Positions 1 through 10,502 of a DNA stretch of 64,000 nucleotides are shown here, one piece after another. This stretch comes from Polynucleobacter duraquae (GTDB lineage: Bacteria; Pseudomonadota; Gammaproteobacteria; Burkholderiales; Burkholderiaceae). The notes beneath the pieces are model-generated. The model searched no databases. It was given only the letters and a program-made list of their open reading frames with translations, and was not told the origin of the DNA. Position 1 is the stretch's first letter; the number at the start of each line of letters is the position of its first letter. Position numbers and translations under genes: made by a program. The stretch is taken from the NCBI RefSeq assembly GCF_000973625.1, contig NZ_CP007501.1, positions 1,922,001-1,986,000 on the forward strand, read 5' to 3'.

Positions 1-656
1 TTAGCAAACATGGGCTCAAAGATAAGCAATTTGGACTTTTTTCCTTTTTTGACCAAGACCATGGATTAGGCGGTGAAAACAGTCTGTCCTGGATTGAATC
101 GATCCTTAAGGACAATCACGTTCATCATGATGATGGTGAGATTTGGCTACACACTTTTCCTCGAGTTCTCGGCTATGTCTTTAATCCGGTGAGCTTTTGG
201 ATCTGCACCCAACCCAATGGTCAAGTTCAAGCGGTACTAGCGGAAGTCAATAACACCTTTGGCGAACGACACTGCTATCTGCTTCATCATGACTCCGGTA
301 AAGCCCTGCAATCCGGAGAGACACTTGTTAGCAACAAGGTATTCCATGTCTCACCCTTTTGTGACGTGCGAGGGGAGTATCACTTCCGTTTTTTATTTCC
401 CCAAGATAGCAATTCAAAGCGGAATATTGTTTGTCGGATTGAGTTGCACGAGGATGGCTCCCCATTAATCAACACTAGCATCAGCGGCCTAGCTCAACCG
501 TTGACTAAAAGTGCTCTCTATCTTGCCTTTCTGCGCTACCCCCTCATGAGTTTAGGTGTCATTGGTAGAATTCACTGGCAAGCATTGAAATTATGGCTAA
601 AAGGTGTACCCTTTCACTCAAAACCTAAACCACCAGAACTTGAAGTTACTCGATGA
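1..656 (+). CDS. DUF1365 family protein, 5' truncated by window edge
   Basis: The reading frame is open from base 3, so the gene begins upstream of the window and about 217 residues are present. The GTG at 189 is an internal valine, not a start: the residues before it (PRVLGYVFNPVSFW, around 160-200) are the family's typical core motif. DUF1365 proteins have no firmly established activity. They are commonly found beside a FAD-dependent amine oxidase-like protein and cyclopropane fatty acid synthase, which suggests a role in modifying membrane fatty acids. The stop codon overlaps the next gene (cfa) by ATGA, so the two are probably translationally coupled. Family assignment is confident; function is inferred from context. 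Confidence 0.85.
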   Translation, partial: SKHGLKDKQFGLFSFFDQDHGLGGENSLSWIESILKDNHVHHDDGEIWLHTFPRVLGYVFNPVSFWICTQPNGQVQAVLAEVNNTFGERHCYLLHHDSGKALQSGETLVSNKVFHVSPFCDVRGEYHFRFLFPQDSNSKRNIVCRIELHEDGSPLINTSISGLAQPLTKSALYLAFLRYPLMSLGVIGRIHWQALKLWLKGVPFHSKPKPPELEVTR

Positions 657-1948
657 ATCGCCCCGGTCAAACACTACTGTCTCGCCTTACCTTCTCTCGC
701 CCTGAAAGGCGCAAATCTAAACTGCAGCAAGGTAATGCAAGCACTGTGGCTTTATTGGGTCTTTTGGATCAATTGCGCAGCGGGCATCTAGTACTCACCC
801 TTCCTAATAATGAAGTAAGAAAGTTTGGCAACAGCGCAGACCAACCACATGCAGAAATTCAAGTTTTAGACTGGTCTGTATTTAAGCGGGTTTTATCTCA
901 TGGTGATATCGGCTTTGCCGAAAGCTATATCCGAGGCGAATGGAATACGCCCGATCTCAAAGCGGTCCTAGAGCTAGTCATTCGAAATCGCACCATCCTT
1001 GAGAAGGCAATTTATGGCAGTTGGTTTGGATCTATAGCCTATCGCCTGAGGCATTGGTTTAGAGATAACTCTAAATCCGGAAGCCGAAAAAATATTCATG
1101 CGCACTATGACTTAGGTAATGCCTTTTACACGCTTTGGCTAGACCCCACCATGAGCTACTCGAGTGCATGGTTCTCTGAGGGTGACAAGCAATCACTTAT
1201 GGATGCCCAGCGTGCAAAAATCAAACGTATCTTAGACTCTATCCATGCTAAAGAGGGCGATCAACTCTTAGAAATAGGCTGTGGTTGGGGCGGCTTCATG
1301 GAAGAAGCCTTACGCAATGGCAACCAAGTCACTGGCCTGACATTGTCAACGGAACAAAAAGCGTTTGCAGACTCTCGACTTCAAAAGATTTCTACAGAGG
1401 TAAGCAATGCAAAGCAATTTGAGGTTCGGCTACAAGACTATCGGGACTGTACAGAGCAATTTGATGGTGTTGCCTCTGTTGAAATGTTTGAAGCAGTTGG
1501 TGAAAACCATTGGACTGAATACTTTCAAACAGTTGCAAAACGACTCAAAGCGGGTGGCAGAGCATGCATCCAAACTATCGTGATCGCAGACGATTTATTT
1601 GATCGTTATCGCCAAAGCACCGACTTTATTCAGCAGTATGTTTTTCCAGGGGGCATGCTTCCCTCTCCAGCTAAATTTAAGGCAGCCGCAGCAAGTGCAG
1701 GTTTAGAGCTTGAGGCAGAGTTTGCCTTTGGTGCTGACTATGCCAAAACCTTATGTCTATGGCGCGATAGTTTTAATCAAAAGATTGAGGAAATTTATCG
1801 CCTTGGTTTTGATGAGGCATTTATTCGACTCTGGAATTTTTATCTCATGTATTGCGCCGCCGGATTCTCTGAAAAGAGTATTGATGTAGTGCAATACACC
1901 CTCAAACACAAAGATGTTATTCGCTCAAGCGATGCACTACGCCCATGA
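653..1948 (+). CDS. cfa: Cyclopropane-fatty-acyl-phospholipid synthase family protein
   Basis: SAM-dependent methyltransferase expected to add a methylene bridge to unsaturated acyl chains of membrane phospholipids. The 431-residue protein carries the family signature HYDLGNAFYTLWLDPTMSYS (about 151-170) and the SAM-binding loop LEIGCGWGG (about 206-214). An N-terminal lipid-binding-type region contains GFAESYIRGEW (87-97). Length is close to the usual 380-430. It overlaps the DUF1365 gene and the following SDR gene by 4 nt each (ATGA), so the three form one operon. Some family members in such clusters make other modified fatty acids rather than plain cyclopropanes, so the exact product is open. 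Confidence 0.93.
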   Translation: MNRPGQTLLSRLTFSRPERRKSKLQQGNASTVALLGLLDQLRSGHLVLTLPNNEVRKFGNSADQPHAEIQVLDWSVFKRVLSHGDIGFAESYIRGEWNTPDLKAVLELVIRNRTILEKAIYGSWFGSIAYRLRHWFRDNSKSGSRKNIHAHYDLGNAFYTLWLDPTMSYSSAWFSEGDKQSLMDAQRAKIKRILDSIHAKEGDQLLEIGCGWGGFMEEALRNGNQVTGLTLSTEQKAFADSRLQKISTEVSNAKQFEVRLQDYRDCTEQFDGVASVEMFEAVGENHWTEYFQTVAKRLKAGGRACIQTIVIADDLFDRYRQSTDFIQQYVFPGGMLPSPAKFKAAAASAGLELEAEFAFGADYAKTLCLWRDSFNQKIEEIYRLGFDEAFIRLWNFYLMYCAAGFSEKSIDVVQYTLKHKDVIRSSDALRP

Positions 1949-2721
1949 AACAAAAAGGAATAGATTCTTTTGTCAATCAACGGATTTGGGTCATTGGGGC
2001 TTCCAGCGGTATTGGTGAGGCCTGCACAAAAGCATTTATCAAGGCGGGTGCAAAAGTTGCGCTTTCTAGCCGCCGTGCCGAGCGGCTAGATACTCTCGCA
2101 CAATCTGCAAAACCTGGACAGGCTTTGGTTTTCCCACTAGATGTCACCCGTCAAGAACAGCTGGACTCCGCTTACCGAGGCATCCTAGAAGCCTGGGGTG
2201 GCCTAGATCTACTGTTGTTTGTCTCAGGTGTATATACCCCCTTACGTGCTGATAACTTCGAATTTAATATTGCTCAGAAAACAATTGATGCCAATCTGCT
2301 CGGCCCCATGCGGGCAGTCAGTATTGTCATGCCTGATATGCTCAAAGTGCATAGCGGACATATTGCGATCGTTGGTAGCGTAGCGGGATATAGCGGATTA
2401 CCTAAAGCCTTAGCGTATGGGCCAAGTAAAGCGGGGATTATTAATTTCTGTGAAACTCTTTATTACGACTTACTACCCCAAGGTGTGAGTGTGCATATGA
2501 TCTCACCGGGATTTGTTGCAACCGAGGCTACCGCACAGAATGATTTTGAGATGCCAGCGCTCATTACTGCTGATGAGGCAGCACAAGAAATTCTCGCTGG
2601 ACTTCAGGCTGGAGAATTTGATATTCACTTCCCTAAGCGGTTTTCAGGATTCTTAAAGTTCCTCAGAATCCTGCCTTACCCGCTTTACTTCTGGATTATT
2701 CGACGCTTCGTCAAAATATAA
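1945..2721 (+). CDS. Short-chain dehydrogenase/reductase (SDR) family protein
   Basis: Classical SDR of 258 residues: nucleotide-binding motif GASSGIG at 18-24, catalytic Ser145, and YGPSK with Tyr158 and Lys162. The C-terminal tail is hydrophobic and aromatic (LRILPYPLYFWIIRR) and may touch the membrane. It overlaps cfa by ATGA and is last in the DUF1365-cfa-SDR operon, so a substrate derived from modified fatty acids is plausible but not shown. It converges on the dsbA-like gene with only 9 bp between the stops and no visible terminator. Confidence 0.85.
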   Translation: MKQKGIDSFVNQRIWVIGASSGIGEACTKAFIKAGAKVALSSRRAERLDTLAQSAKPGQALVFPLDVTRQEQLDSAYRGILEAWGGLDLLLFVSGVYTPLRADNFEFNIAQKTIDANLLGPMRAVSIVMPDMLKVHSGHIAIVGSVAGYSGLPKALAYGPSKAGIINFCETLYYDLLPQGVSVHMISPGFVATEATAQNDFEMPALITADEAAQEILAGLQAGEFDIHFPKRFSGFLKFLRILPYPLYFWIIRRFVKI

Positions 2722-2730
2722 AATTCTGAG

Positions 2731-3393
2731 TTACTTGTACTTATCCCTACGGATTTTTTGCTCCAAGTGATCCATTACAGCAATCGCTTTTGCCTTAGTA
2801 CCAGCAATAGATGGGGATGTTACGTAGCGGCCCTGCATCACAATCGTTGGCACACCATCAATTCGATAAGCATCGGCCATCTGTCTTGCGGCACGTGCTT
2901 TTGATATAACGGCAAATGAGCGATAGGTGGCTAAGAAAGTATTGCGATCGATACCTTGTGAAGCTACCCAATCGGCGATCTCATTTTCTGTCATGAGGCG
3001 CTTGTTTTCTTTATGCATGGCGTACATGACTTTGTCATTCATGGCGTCACCCTTGCCCATGGACTCTAAGGCATAGAACAATTGGCTGTGCGGCATGAAG
3101 TCATCTCGGAAAGCAACGGGCACCTTACGGAATGTCACATCCTTTGCTTGGCGCTTTAGCCACGCATTAAGCTCTGGTTCAAAGTCATAGCAATGCGGGC
3201 AACCATACCAAAAGAATTCGATAACCTCGACCTTTCCTTTGGCCTCAACTGGCTGAGGGGTAGGCAAAATACGGTAATCAAACCCCTCCTCAATCTTAGG
3301 ACTTTGCGCAGTAGCAAGCCCTGAAAAAGAAAATGCCAAGCCAAGAATGGCGGCAGATAAAAGGGTTCTTTTAGATTTAGATAATATAATCAT
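2731..3393 (-). CDS. dsbA: DsbA-like thiol:disulfide interchange protein
   Basis: Periplasmic thioredoxin-fold oxidoreductase that introduces disulfides into exported proteins. The first 29 residues look like a signal peptide (basic start, hydrophobic core, ATA-Q cleavage). The active site CPHC is at 65-68 and the cis-proline motif GVPTIV at about 180-185. The length of 220 residues fits DsbA. Its ATG overlaps the stop of the SPOR gene by 4 nt, so it is co-transcribed downstream of argS and the SPOR gene. The partner DsbB is not in this window. Confidence 0.92.
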   Translation of the reverse strand: MIILSKSKRTLLSAAILGLAFSFSGLATAQSPKIEEGFDYRILPTPQPVEAKGKVEVIEFFWYGCPHCYDFEPELNAWLKRQAKDVTFRKVPVAFRDDFMPHSQLFYALESMGKGDAMNDKVMYAMHKENKRLMTENEIADWVASQGIDRNTFLATYRSFAVISKARAARQMADAYRIDGVPTIVMQGRYVTSPSIAGTKAKAIAVMDHLEQKIRRDKYK

Positions 3394-4004
3394 GATTTGC
3401 TAGATTTAATGACGCTCGGTTTAATACCCATGCCATTAAGCTTATCACGCACGGGATTGCTTTCTTCAACACTGTTGTATGGGCCAATACGCACACGCCA
3501 AAGCATATTGCCCTCACTATTAATCTCACTTAATTGAGATTGAATGCCTTGAATCGCTAAACTCGCTTTTTGCGCATCTGCATCAGCACGCCTATTGAAT
3601 GCACCTACTTGTAAGAAATAAATTGCATCCGATTTTGCGGTAGGTGCTGGGGCTATCTCTCCCGGCTTTTTACCATTAGCTACATCAGCAATTGGATCTG
3701 GCGTACTCGCTGTGGGTGCAGCTGACTTACCTTGTAGTGGTTTATTCAAATCCAGAGTCTCTGCTGGGGCAATCACCTCACCTTCCACCGATTCTGATCC
3801 CGGCTTAATTGTTAAAGGAAGATTAGGGGCTCTGACTCCAGGACGCTCTTGCGGTGTGTTTTTAGAAAGGTAAAAGGCAATCACAAAAGCAACGCCAAGG
3901 CCAACACCAAGCCCTAAGATGAAGCCAAGAATAGTGCCGCCAAACTCCGAACTCGAAGACTGGGTCTTCGGCGTAAAGCTAGTGTGTTGATTATTTTTTT
4001 TCAT
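3390..4004 (-). CDS. SPOR-domain protein, FtsN-like
   Basis: Bitopic inner-membrane protein of 204 residues: a short polar cytoplasmic N-terminus, one Gly-rich transmembrane segment (about 22-46), a Pro/Ala-rich linker (50-125), and a C-terminal SPOR domain (about 127-203, starting YFLQVGAF). SPOR domains bind denuded septal peptidoglycan, so a cell-division role is likely. It lies 50 nt downstream of argS and overlaps dsbA. The argS-SPOR-dsbA order is typical of Burkholderiales. It lacks the longer periplasmic part of E. coli FtsN, so it is called FtsN-like only. Confidence 0.85.
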   Translation of the reverse strand: MKKNNQHTSFTPKTQSSSSEFGGTILGFILGLGVGLGVAFVIAFYLSKNTPQERPGVRAPNLPLTIKPGSESVEGEVIAPAETLDLNKPLQGKSAAPTASTPDPIADVANGKKPGEIAPAPTAKSDAIYFLQVGAFNRRADADAQKASLAIQGIQSQLSEINSEGNMLWRVRIGPYNSVEESNPVRDKLNGMGIKPSVIKSSKS

Positions 4005-4054
4005 CGTATCTTCATCCTTCTTTTTACTTCTTAAGCGCTAGCAAGTACTACAGC

Positions 4055-5782
4055 TTACATCTTAGCGGGTGCTGATACACCCAATACTTTTAATCCATTT
4101 TCAAGCACTTGGCGCGTCGCTAAGAGCAATGCAAGGCGCGCTAATTTCAATGCGGGATCATCCACCAAAACGCGATCTGCGTTGTAGAAGGTATGGAAGT
4201 CTCCAGCCAAATCGCGCAAGTAGAAAGCTAATGCATGCGGCGCCAAGTCTGCAGCAGCGTTAGTCAGCATTTCTGGATATTCAGCCAAACGACGTAATAG
4301 ATGATCTGAGGCTTTGCTTTGCAGTAGGGAGAGGTTCGCACCTTTGAGGTCGGATACTTTTCCACCCCATTGGGTCAGAATTGAACAAATACGCGCATGG
4401 GCATATTGCACATAGAACACGGGATTTTCATCATTCTGCTGTAATGCCAAATCAATATCAAAGACGAACTCTGTATCAGCCTTGCGGGAGATGAGGAAGA
4501 AACGCACGGCATCTCTTCCACGCTGAAGTGCTAGTTCACGCTCATCAGCAGTCATCTCTGGTGCAACACCACCAGACCACTCTACCAAGTCGCGTACAGT
4601 CACATAGGAGCCGGCACGTTTAGAAATTTTGACCTCTTCGCCGTGGCGCATCACCGTCACCATCTTGTGCAATACGTAATCAGGATAGGTTTGCGGAATA
4701 TCCCAACCACGCTTCTGTGCCACACCCTGCAAGCCAGAGCGAACACGGGCGATGGTGCCGTGGTGATCACTCCCTTGGACGTTAATCACTTTTTGAAAGC
4801 CACGATTCCATTTGCTGGTGTGATAGGCGACATCAGGCACAAAGTAGGTAAAGCTACCATCAGACTTACGCATAACGCGATCCTTATCATCGCCATCATC
4901 TGTTGTCTTGAGCCAAAGCGCGCCCTCAGACTCATAGGTCTTACCAATACTTTGTAGTTCCTCAACAATCTTTGTAACACTACCATCGGTATACAAGGAA
5001 GACTCTAGGTAATAGCAATCAAACTTCACGCCAAATGTTTTTAAGTCAATGTCTTGTTCATTGCGTAAATACGCGACGGCAAATTGACGAATAGCTTCCA
5101 GGTTATCTTTATATTCAGGCGAAGCCTTAAAGGCAATCGCAATCTCTGCAATATATTCACCGTTATAAGCACTCTCTGGCCAAGCAGCATCCCCTGGTTT
5201 AAGTCCGTTTAATCGAGCTTGTACTGAGAGTGCCAAGTTTGCGATCTGGACTCCAGCATCGTTGTAATAAAACTCACGATGCACCTTGATGCCCTGAGTT
5301 GCCAATAGATTTGCTAGGGCATCGCCTAAGGCAGCTTGACGACCATGACCCACATGCAGTGGGCCAGTTGGATTAGCAGAGACAAACTCAATCATGGCAC
5401 TAGAAACGGGGGCTGCCTCTGGTGCTAGCTGACCAAACTGAGATCCTGCTGTGAGGACTTCTTGCACCACTGCAGTTTTAGCAGTGTTGCTCAGGCGAAA
5501 ATTAATAAATCCAGGTCCCGCAATTTCGCAGGAGGCAATGAGCTCACTATAGCCAGGCTGCTGCTCAAGGCGCTCGACCAGTGCTTGCGCTAATTCCCTG
5601 GGATTTAACTTCCAAGCCTTGGATAGCTGGAGCGCAATATTACAAGCGACATCCCCATGGTCTACCGCTTTAGGGCGCTCTAAGCGCGGCGCGGGGGCAT
5701 CCCCCAAACCACCGTCCTGGGCGAGACCCTGAAGGGCTGCACTTAGCATTTCAATTAAACGATTTTTATTAGTTAACAACAT
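4055..5782 (-). CDS. argS: Arginyl-tRNA synthetase
   Basis: Class I aminoacyl-tRNA synthetase that charges tRNA-Arg, 575 residues. The N-terminal Arg-tRNA-synthetase domain (about 1-95) precedes the catalytic core with the HIGH-type motif HVGH at 143-146 and the KMSKS-like ISKRAG at 386-391. The C-terminal DALR-type anticodon-binding region starts around 450. It is the first gene of the argS-SPOR-dsbA run and diverges from the DUF1840 gene across 35 bp, so the two promoters must be very close or overlapping. Confidence 0.97.
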   Translation of the reverse strand: MLLTNKNRLIEMLSAALQGLAQDGGLGDAPAPRLERPKAVDHGDVACNIALQLSKAWKLNPRELAQALVERLEQQPGYSELIASCEIAGPGFINFRLSNTAKTAVVQEVLTAGSQFGQLAPEAAPVSSAMIEFVSANPTGPLHVGHGRQAALGDALANLLATQGIKVHREFYYNDAGVQIANLALSVQARLNGLKPGDAAWPESAYNGEYIAEIAIAFKASPEYKDNLEAIRQFAVAYLRNEQDIDLKTFGVKFDCYYLESSLYTDGSVTKIVEELQSIGKTYESEGALWLKTTDDGDDKDRVMRKSDGSFTYFVPDVAYHTSKWNRGFQKVINVQGSDHHGTIARVRSGLQGVAQKRGWDIPQTYPDYVLHKMVTVMRHGEEVKISKRAGSYVTVRDLVEWSGGVAPEMTADERELALQRGRDAVRFFLISRKADTEFVFDIDLALQQNDENPVFYVQYAHARICSILTQWGGKVSDLKGANLSLLQSKASDHLLRRLAEYPEMLTNAAADLAPHALAFYLRDLAGDFHTFYNADRVLVDDPALKLARLALLLATRQVLENGLKVLGVSAPAKM

Positions 5783-5817
5783 AGATAAGTGAGTTTATCA
5801 GGTGGTAAGCTATTGAA

Positions 5818-6135
5818 ATGATCTATCAATTTCGCTCCAAAGCGGGCCCTGACGTCATCATGCTGGCTGACCTCACCCAACGAATCTTTGAAATTTTGGG
5901 TCGCTCATTAGAACCTAGGGGAATTTTGACGGTAGAGCAACTACCAAGTTTCATCATCTCCCTAGAAACCGCTATTTTGAAAGACTTAGAAGAGCGCTCT
6001 AAAAGTAATACAGCGGAGCAAGAAAGTGCTGAAAAACCAAAACTTGCCGACAGGCTGGGGCAGCGTGCCTATCCTTTCCTAGAGCTGATGAAACAGGCTA
6101 AAGCCAAAGATGAACCGGTGATGTGGGGCGTTTAA
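5818..6135 (+). CDS. DUF1840 family protein
   Basis: Small soluble protein of 105 residues matching the DUF1840 pattern seen in betaproteobacteria: MIYQFRSKAGPDVIML at the start, then GILTVEQLPSFI, then an acidic/polar middle and a C-terminal FLELMKQAKAKDEPVMWGV. Function is unknown. It stands alone on the plus strand between divergent argS and convergent metH, 30 bp from the metH stop. It has no signal peptide or membrane segment. Confidence 0.8.
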   Translation: MIYQFRSKAGPDVIMLADLTQRIFEILGRSLEPRGILTVEQLPSFIISLETAILKDLEERSKSNTAEQESAEKPKLADRLGQRAYPFLELMKQAKAKDEPVMWGV

Positions 6136-6165
6136 AGGCCTCATCTCCCTCCACCCAAATCCAAT

Positions 6166-8913
6166 TTAGTCTATCGAGCTTGCCAACTGGCGACGAATGT
6201 CTTCAACGGACTCATTGCGGCGCTTAGCAAGATCTTCAATCTGGTCTGCTGACAACTTACCCACATTGAAATAACGCGCATCCGGATGTGCCAGATAAAA
6301 ACCGCTGACACTGGAAGCTGGGTTCATGGCCATCGATTCGGTCAAGGTCATGCCAATATCTTCCGAACCAATGACACGCAATAAATCTTTTTTCACCTCA
6401 TGCGCAGGGCAAGCTGGATATCCTGGCGCTGGACGAATACCACGATATTCCTCATTAATCATTTGATCGTTCGTCAAAATCTCATCAGTCGCATAAGCCC
6501 AAAGATCGGTCCGAACACGGTGATGCATCAATTCTGCAAATGCTTCTGCCAGACGATCGGCCAAAGATTGCAACATGATTGCACTGTAGTCATCATGCTT
6601 CGCATGGAACTCAGCCACTTTTTTCTCAACCCCATGGCCAGTTGTCACAGCAAAGCAGCCTAGATAATCAGCCACATGTGAATCTTTAGGCGCAACATAG
6701 TCGGCCAAGCAACGATTAGGTCGACGAATACCATCAATAACTGGACGCTCAGCCTGCTGACGCAAGTTATGCCAAACAAATAATGGATGCTCGCGGGATT
6801 CATCGCTGTACAAGACAATGTCATCACCTATCGTGTTTGCTGGGTAGAAAGCTACTACTGCATCGGCTTGTAACCACTGACCCTTAATCAACTTGTCCAA
6901 TAGCGCTTGGCCGTCTTCAAATACCTTACGCGCCTCTACACCCACAACTTCATCATCCAAGATTGCCGGGAACTTGCCAGCCAAATCCCAAGTCTGAAAG
7001 AACGGTGTCCAGTCAATATATTTGGCGATGTCACTTAAAGCAAAATTCTTGAAAACACGACGGCCAATAAACTTAGGCTTCTCAGGCACGTATTGGGCCC
7101 AATCAATCAGCTCCCGATTCTTACGCGCGGCTTCTAATGAAATAGTCGGAGATGCTTTTTTATTGGCATGCTGCTCACGAATACGTACATAGTCATCGCG
7201 CAGATCTTGAATAAATTTCTTGGCGCTTTCATCTGACAGAAGGCTTGATGCTACAGACACAGAGCGGGAGGCATCAGGTACATAGACTACTGGTCCATCA
7301 TAATGCGGCGCAATCTTGACTGCAGTATGTACACGAGAAGTTGTGGCACCACCAATCATCAGCGGAATTTGACGCTCACGGAAATAATCGTCACGTTGCA
7401 TCTCTTGAGCAACGTAGGTCATCTCCTCTAGAGATGGCGTGATCAAACCAGACAAGCCAACAATATCCGCTTTTTCCTCTTTGGCACGCTTCAGAATTTC
7501 TGAGCAGGGCACCATCACACCCATATTGGCAACTTCAAAGTTATTACATTGCAGCACCACCGTCACAATGTTTTTGCCAATATCGTGAACGTCACCCTTA
7601 ACAGTCGCCATCACAATCTTGCCTTTGGCTTTTGCTTCACCACCAGCGGCAATGTGAAGACGCTTCTCTTCCTCAATATAAGGAATCAAAATGGCTACCG
7701 CTTGCTTCATTACACGTGCGCTCTTGACTACTTGAGGTAGAAACATCTTACCGGCGCCAAATAGGTCACCAACGACATTCATGCCATCCATCAGGGGGCC
7801 TTCAATCACCTCAATCGGACGACCACCTGCACCCATAATTTGAGCGCGCAGCTCTTCAGTGTCGCCTTCAATAAAGGTCGTGATTCCATGTACCAGAGCA
7901 TGGGTTAAACGCTCACGCACCTGGGCCTCACGCCACACCAAGTTTTCTACTTGTTTTGCGCCACCGCCCTTAAATTGGTCGGCAATATCCAGTAAGCGCT
8001 CGGTTGGCGTCTTACCATCTTTTTCTTTAAAGCGGTTAAGTACCACATCCTCAACACGCTCACGTAATTCAGGATCTAGGTCTGCATATACGCCGAGCTG
8101 TCCCGCATTCACAATACCCATATCCATGCCAGCCTGAATGGCGTGATACAGGAACACCGTATGAATGGCTTCACGTACGCGATCGTTGCCACGGAAAGAG
8201 AAGCTGACATTGGAAACGCCGCCACTGACTTTCGCGCCCGGCAGATTTTCTTTAATCCAGCGTGTAGCATTAATAAAATCTACAGCATAGTTGTCATGCT
8301 CTTCAATGCCGGTAGCAATTGCAAAAATATTAGGGTCAAAAATAATGTCTTCTGCTGGAAAGCCAATCTCATTAACGAGAATTTGATAGCAGCGCTGACA
8401 AATTTCTGTTTTGCGCTTAAAGGTATCTGCTTGACCCACTTCATCAAATGCCATCACTACAGATGCTGCACCGTAACGACGAATCAAACGTGCTTGTTTT
8501 CTGAACGGCTCTTCACCCTCTTTGAGTGAAATCGAGTTCACAATCGGCTTACCCTGAATGCACTTCAGACCTGCCTCAATCACACTCCATTTAGAAGAGT
8601 CAATCATGATCGGTACACGAGCGATGTCTGGCTCTGAAGCAATCAAATTCAAGAAGCGTGTCATTGCCGCTTCCGAATCCAACATCGCCTCATCCATATT
8701 GATGTCGATTACTTGAGCACCATTCTCAACTTGCTGTCTTGCAACTACCAAGGCCTCATCAAATTGATTATTTAAAATCATGCGAGCAAATGCTTTGGAG
8801 CCTGTTACGTTAGTGCGCTCTCCAATGTTCACAAAGCGGATATCGGCTGTAACGTTAAAAGGCTCTAGGCCTGAAAGCTTCATCGGTGACATGGCTTTTA
8901 TAGTCTTACTCAT
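6166..8913 (-). CDS. metH: Methionine synthase (cobalamin-dependent), pterin/B12/activation-domain subunit
   Basis: Second part of cobalamin-dependent methionine synthase, 915 residues. A pterin (methyl-THF) domain (about 20-290, [12 protein letters not shown] at 31-42) is followed by the B12 cap (about 310-425), the cobalamin-binding domain with DVHDIG at 441-446 (His443 is the lower cobalt ligand), and the reactivation domain (about 590-910, including [13 protein letters not shown]). It lacks the N-terminal homocysteine-binding domain, which is the separate upstream gene. The two genes overlap by ATGA (8910-8913), so they are translationally coupled. Together they equal full-length MetH. 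This is an in-phase two-gene arrangement with its own start codon, not a frameshift. Confidence 0.95.
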   Translation of the reverse strand: MSKTIKAMSPMKLSGLEPFNVTADIRFVNIGERTNVTGSKAFARMILNNQFDEALVVARQQVENGAQVIDINMDEAMLDSEAAMTRFLNLIASEPDIARVPIMIDSSKWSVIEAGLKCIQGKPIVNSISLKEGEEPFRKQARLIRRYGAASVVMAFDEVGQADTFKRKTEICQRCYQILVNEIGFPAEDIIFDPNIFAIATGIEEHDNYAVDFINATRWIKENLPGAKVSGGVSNVSFSFRGNDRVREAIHTVFLYHAIQAGMDMGIVNAGQLGVYADLDPELRERVEDVVLNRFKEKDGKTPTERLLDIADQFKGGGAKQVENLVWREAQVRERLTHALVHGITTFIEGDTEELRAQIMGAGGRPIEVIEGPLMDGMNVVGDLFGAGKMFLPQVVKSARVMKQAVAILIPYIEEEKRLHIAAGGEAKAKGKIVMATVKGDVHDIGKNIVTVVLQCNNFEVANMGVMVPCSEILKRAKEEKADIVGLSGLITPSLEEMTYVAQEMQRDDYFRERQIPLMIGGATTSRVHTAVKIAPHYDGPVVYVPDASRSVSVASSLLSDESAKKFIQDLRDDYVRIREQHANKKASPTISLEAARKNRELIDWAQYVPEKPKFIGRRVFKNFALSDIAKYIDWTPFFQTWDLAGKFPAILDDEVVGVEARKVFEDGQALLDKLIKGQWLQADAVVAFYPANTIGDDIVLYSDESREHPLFVWHNLRQQAERPVIDGIRRPNRCLADYVAPKDSHVADYLGCFAVTTGHGVEKKVAEFHAKHDDYSAIMLQSLADRLAEAFAELMHHRVRTDLWAYATDEILTNDQMINEEYRGIRPAPGYPACPAHEVKKDLLRVIGSEDIGMTLTESMAMNPASSVSGFYLAHPDARYFNVGKLSADQIEDLAKRRNESVEDIRRQLASSID

Positions 8914-9974
8914 GCTGACAGCTCCGCACTTTCACGGTAGAAAGGTCGCGGCTTACGCTTTGCAACTGCGTTAGCGATTGCACGAATATGATCTGGCGTA
9001 GTTCCACAGCAGCCACCTACTAGGTTTACCAAACCATCTTTTGCAAAACCATCAACCAAATTAGAAGTAATATCCGGAGTCTCATCAAAGCCTGTGTCAC
9101 TCATTGGGTTAGGCAAACCGGCATTGGGATAGCAAGATACTGCAACATCGCAGATGCGGGATAGCTCAGCAATATAAGGGCGCATAAGTGCTGCACCTAA
9201 GGCGCAGTTCAGGCCAAAGGTGAGCGGTTTAATGTGGCGCAAGCTATTCCAAAATGCTTCTACTGTTTGGCCAGATAGAATTCGACCAGAGGCATCAGTA
9301 ACCGTACCTGAAATCATTACCGGCAAACGCTCACCGGTTTCCTCAAAGAACTCATCTAAAGCAAACAATGCAGCCTTGGCATTGAGTGTGTCGAAAATAG
9401 TTTCCACTAAAAATAAATCAACACCACCCTCAAAGAGACCTTCAATCTGCTCTCGATAGGAAGCTCGCAGTGCATCAAACGTCACATTACGTGCACCGGG
9501 ATCATTTACATCAGGAGAAATACTTGCAGTCTTTGGCGTAGGTCCAATTGCACCCGCTGCAAAACGTGGTTTATCTGGCGTAGAGTATTTTTCACAGGCA
9601 GCGCGAGCCAATTGAGCGGAGATGACATTCATCTCACGAGCTAAATCAGCCATCTTGTAATCCTCTTGCGCAACTGAGGTAGCGCCAAAGGTATTAGTCT
9701 CAATAATGTCTGCACCCGCATCCAAATACTGCTCATGAATCTTGCTGATAATCTGGGGTTGGGTCAGCACCAAGAGTTCGTTATTGCCTTTAATGTCGCC
9801 TGGGTGACTCTCAAAGCGTGTGCTGGCTGGTAATCCACGGTAATCCGCCTCACTCAGCTTGTATTGCTGAATCATGGTGCCCATGGCGCCATCCAAAATC
9901 AGAATGCGCTGCTTTAGTAGCTCGGGAAGTGCCTGACCGCGGGTGTAAGGCTGGGATAAACCATTAGATTGCAT
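8910..9974 (-). CDS. metH: Methionine synthase, homocysteine S-methyltransferase subunit
   Basis: N-terminal module of cobalamin-dependent methionine synthase as a separate 354-residue protein. It binds and activates homocysteine through a zinc ion. The expected cysteine ligands are visible: Cys257 in GLNCALG, and Cys322-Cys323 in [21 protein letters not shown] at 28-37 is the family's entry motif. It precedes and overlaps the gene for the pterin/B12 half, and must work in trans with it. Split MetH is known in other betaproteobacteria. It diverges from the phaM-like gene across 78 bp; no B12 riboswitch is apparent in that short gap. Confidence 0.94.
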   Translation of the reverse strand: MQSNGLSQPYTRGQALPELLKQRILILDGAMGTMIQQYKLSEADYRGLPASTRFESHPGDIKGNNELLVLTQPQIISKIHEQYLDAGADIIETNTFGATSVAQEDYKMADLAREMNVISAQLARAACEKYSTPDKPRFAAGAIGPTPKTASISPDVNDPGARNVTFDALRASYREQIEGLFEGGVDLFLVETIFDTLNAKAALFALDEFFEETGERLPVMISGTVTDASGRILSGQTVEAFWNSLRHIKPLTFGLNCALGAALMRPYIAELSRICDVAVSCYPNAGLPNPMSDTGFDETPDITSNLVDGFAKDGLVNLVGGCCGTTPDHIRAIANAVAKRKPRPFYRESAELSA

Positions 9975-10052
9975 TGCGTAACCGGGATTAATCTCTAGAA
10001 TCCTCTATTGTATTGGCAATAAGCTACTTTTATCTGACCCGGAGCCACCCCT

Positions 10053-10502
10053 ATGTTTGGAACTATCCCAGAATTCAATCAAAGCCTTGAAATGATGAAA
10101 ACCATGTGGGGTCAGGGATCGGGCGGGCAAACACCAGGGCAATTTCCCTTCACCACGGACGCCTCCAAGGCTGCAGGGGGTTTTGGCTCAGCTTTTCCAG
10201 GGCTAGATACAGACGAACTTGAAAAGCGCATCAAAGACCTGAAAAGTGTTGAAAACTGGCTGAACCTCAACCTCAATATTTTGAAGTCCACCATTCAGGG
10301 ACTAGAAGTGCAGCACGCCACCATGATGGCACTCAAATCATTTGGGGATGCCGTTTCGGCAAGCGCCACTGCTGCCACTGGTGAAACTCCTAAAGACTCC
10401 GGAACAAAAGCTTCTAAACCACGCAAAACCGCAACACGCCGTCGTCGCAAAGCTGGCGACTCAACTTTCCTCGACGAAGTAGGTAATTCAGATGGGCAAT
10501 AG
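10053..10502 (+). CDS. phaM: PhaM-like polyhydroxyalkanoate granule regulatory protein
   Basis: Protein of 149 residues matching the PhaM family: MFGTIPEFNQSLEMMKTMWG at the start, a helical middle (about 53-100, LEKRIKDLKSVENWLNLNL), an Ala/Thr-rich linker, and a strongly basic C-terminal tail (about 119-133, RRRRK). In Ralstonia, PhaM activates PHA synthase and tethers PHB granules to the nucleoid; its basic tail binds DNA. That role is inferred here by family. No other pha gene is in the window. The last 29 codons lie antisense to the end of the neighbouring metallo-hydrolase gene (10414-10502). Confidence 0.8.
   Translation: MFGTIPEFNQSLEMMKTMWGQGSGGQTPGQFPFTTDASKAAGGFGSAFPGLDTDELEKRIKDLKSVENWLNLNLNILKSTIQGLEVQHATMMALKSFGDAVSASATAATGETPKDSGTKASKPRKTATRRRRKAGDSTFLDEVGNSDGQ

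Noticed and set aside
189-656. Separate 155-residue protein starting at GTG 189
   Set aside because: The frame is open upstream to base 3 and encodes the conserved DUF1365 motif before GTG, so this is the interior of a longer gene.
4643-4957. 104-residue open frame antisense to argS
   Set aside because: Shadow frame of the argS catalytic domain.
8143-8529. 128-residue plus-strand open frame inside metH
   Set aside because: Antisense to a strongly conserved coding region, with no recognisable protein features.
6166-9974. metH broken by a frameshift
   Set aside because: The break lies at a domain boundary, with an ATGA overlap and a proper new start; both halves are complete and the split is known in related bacteria.
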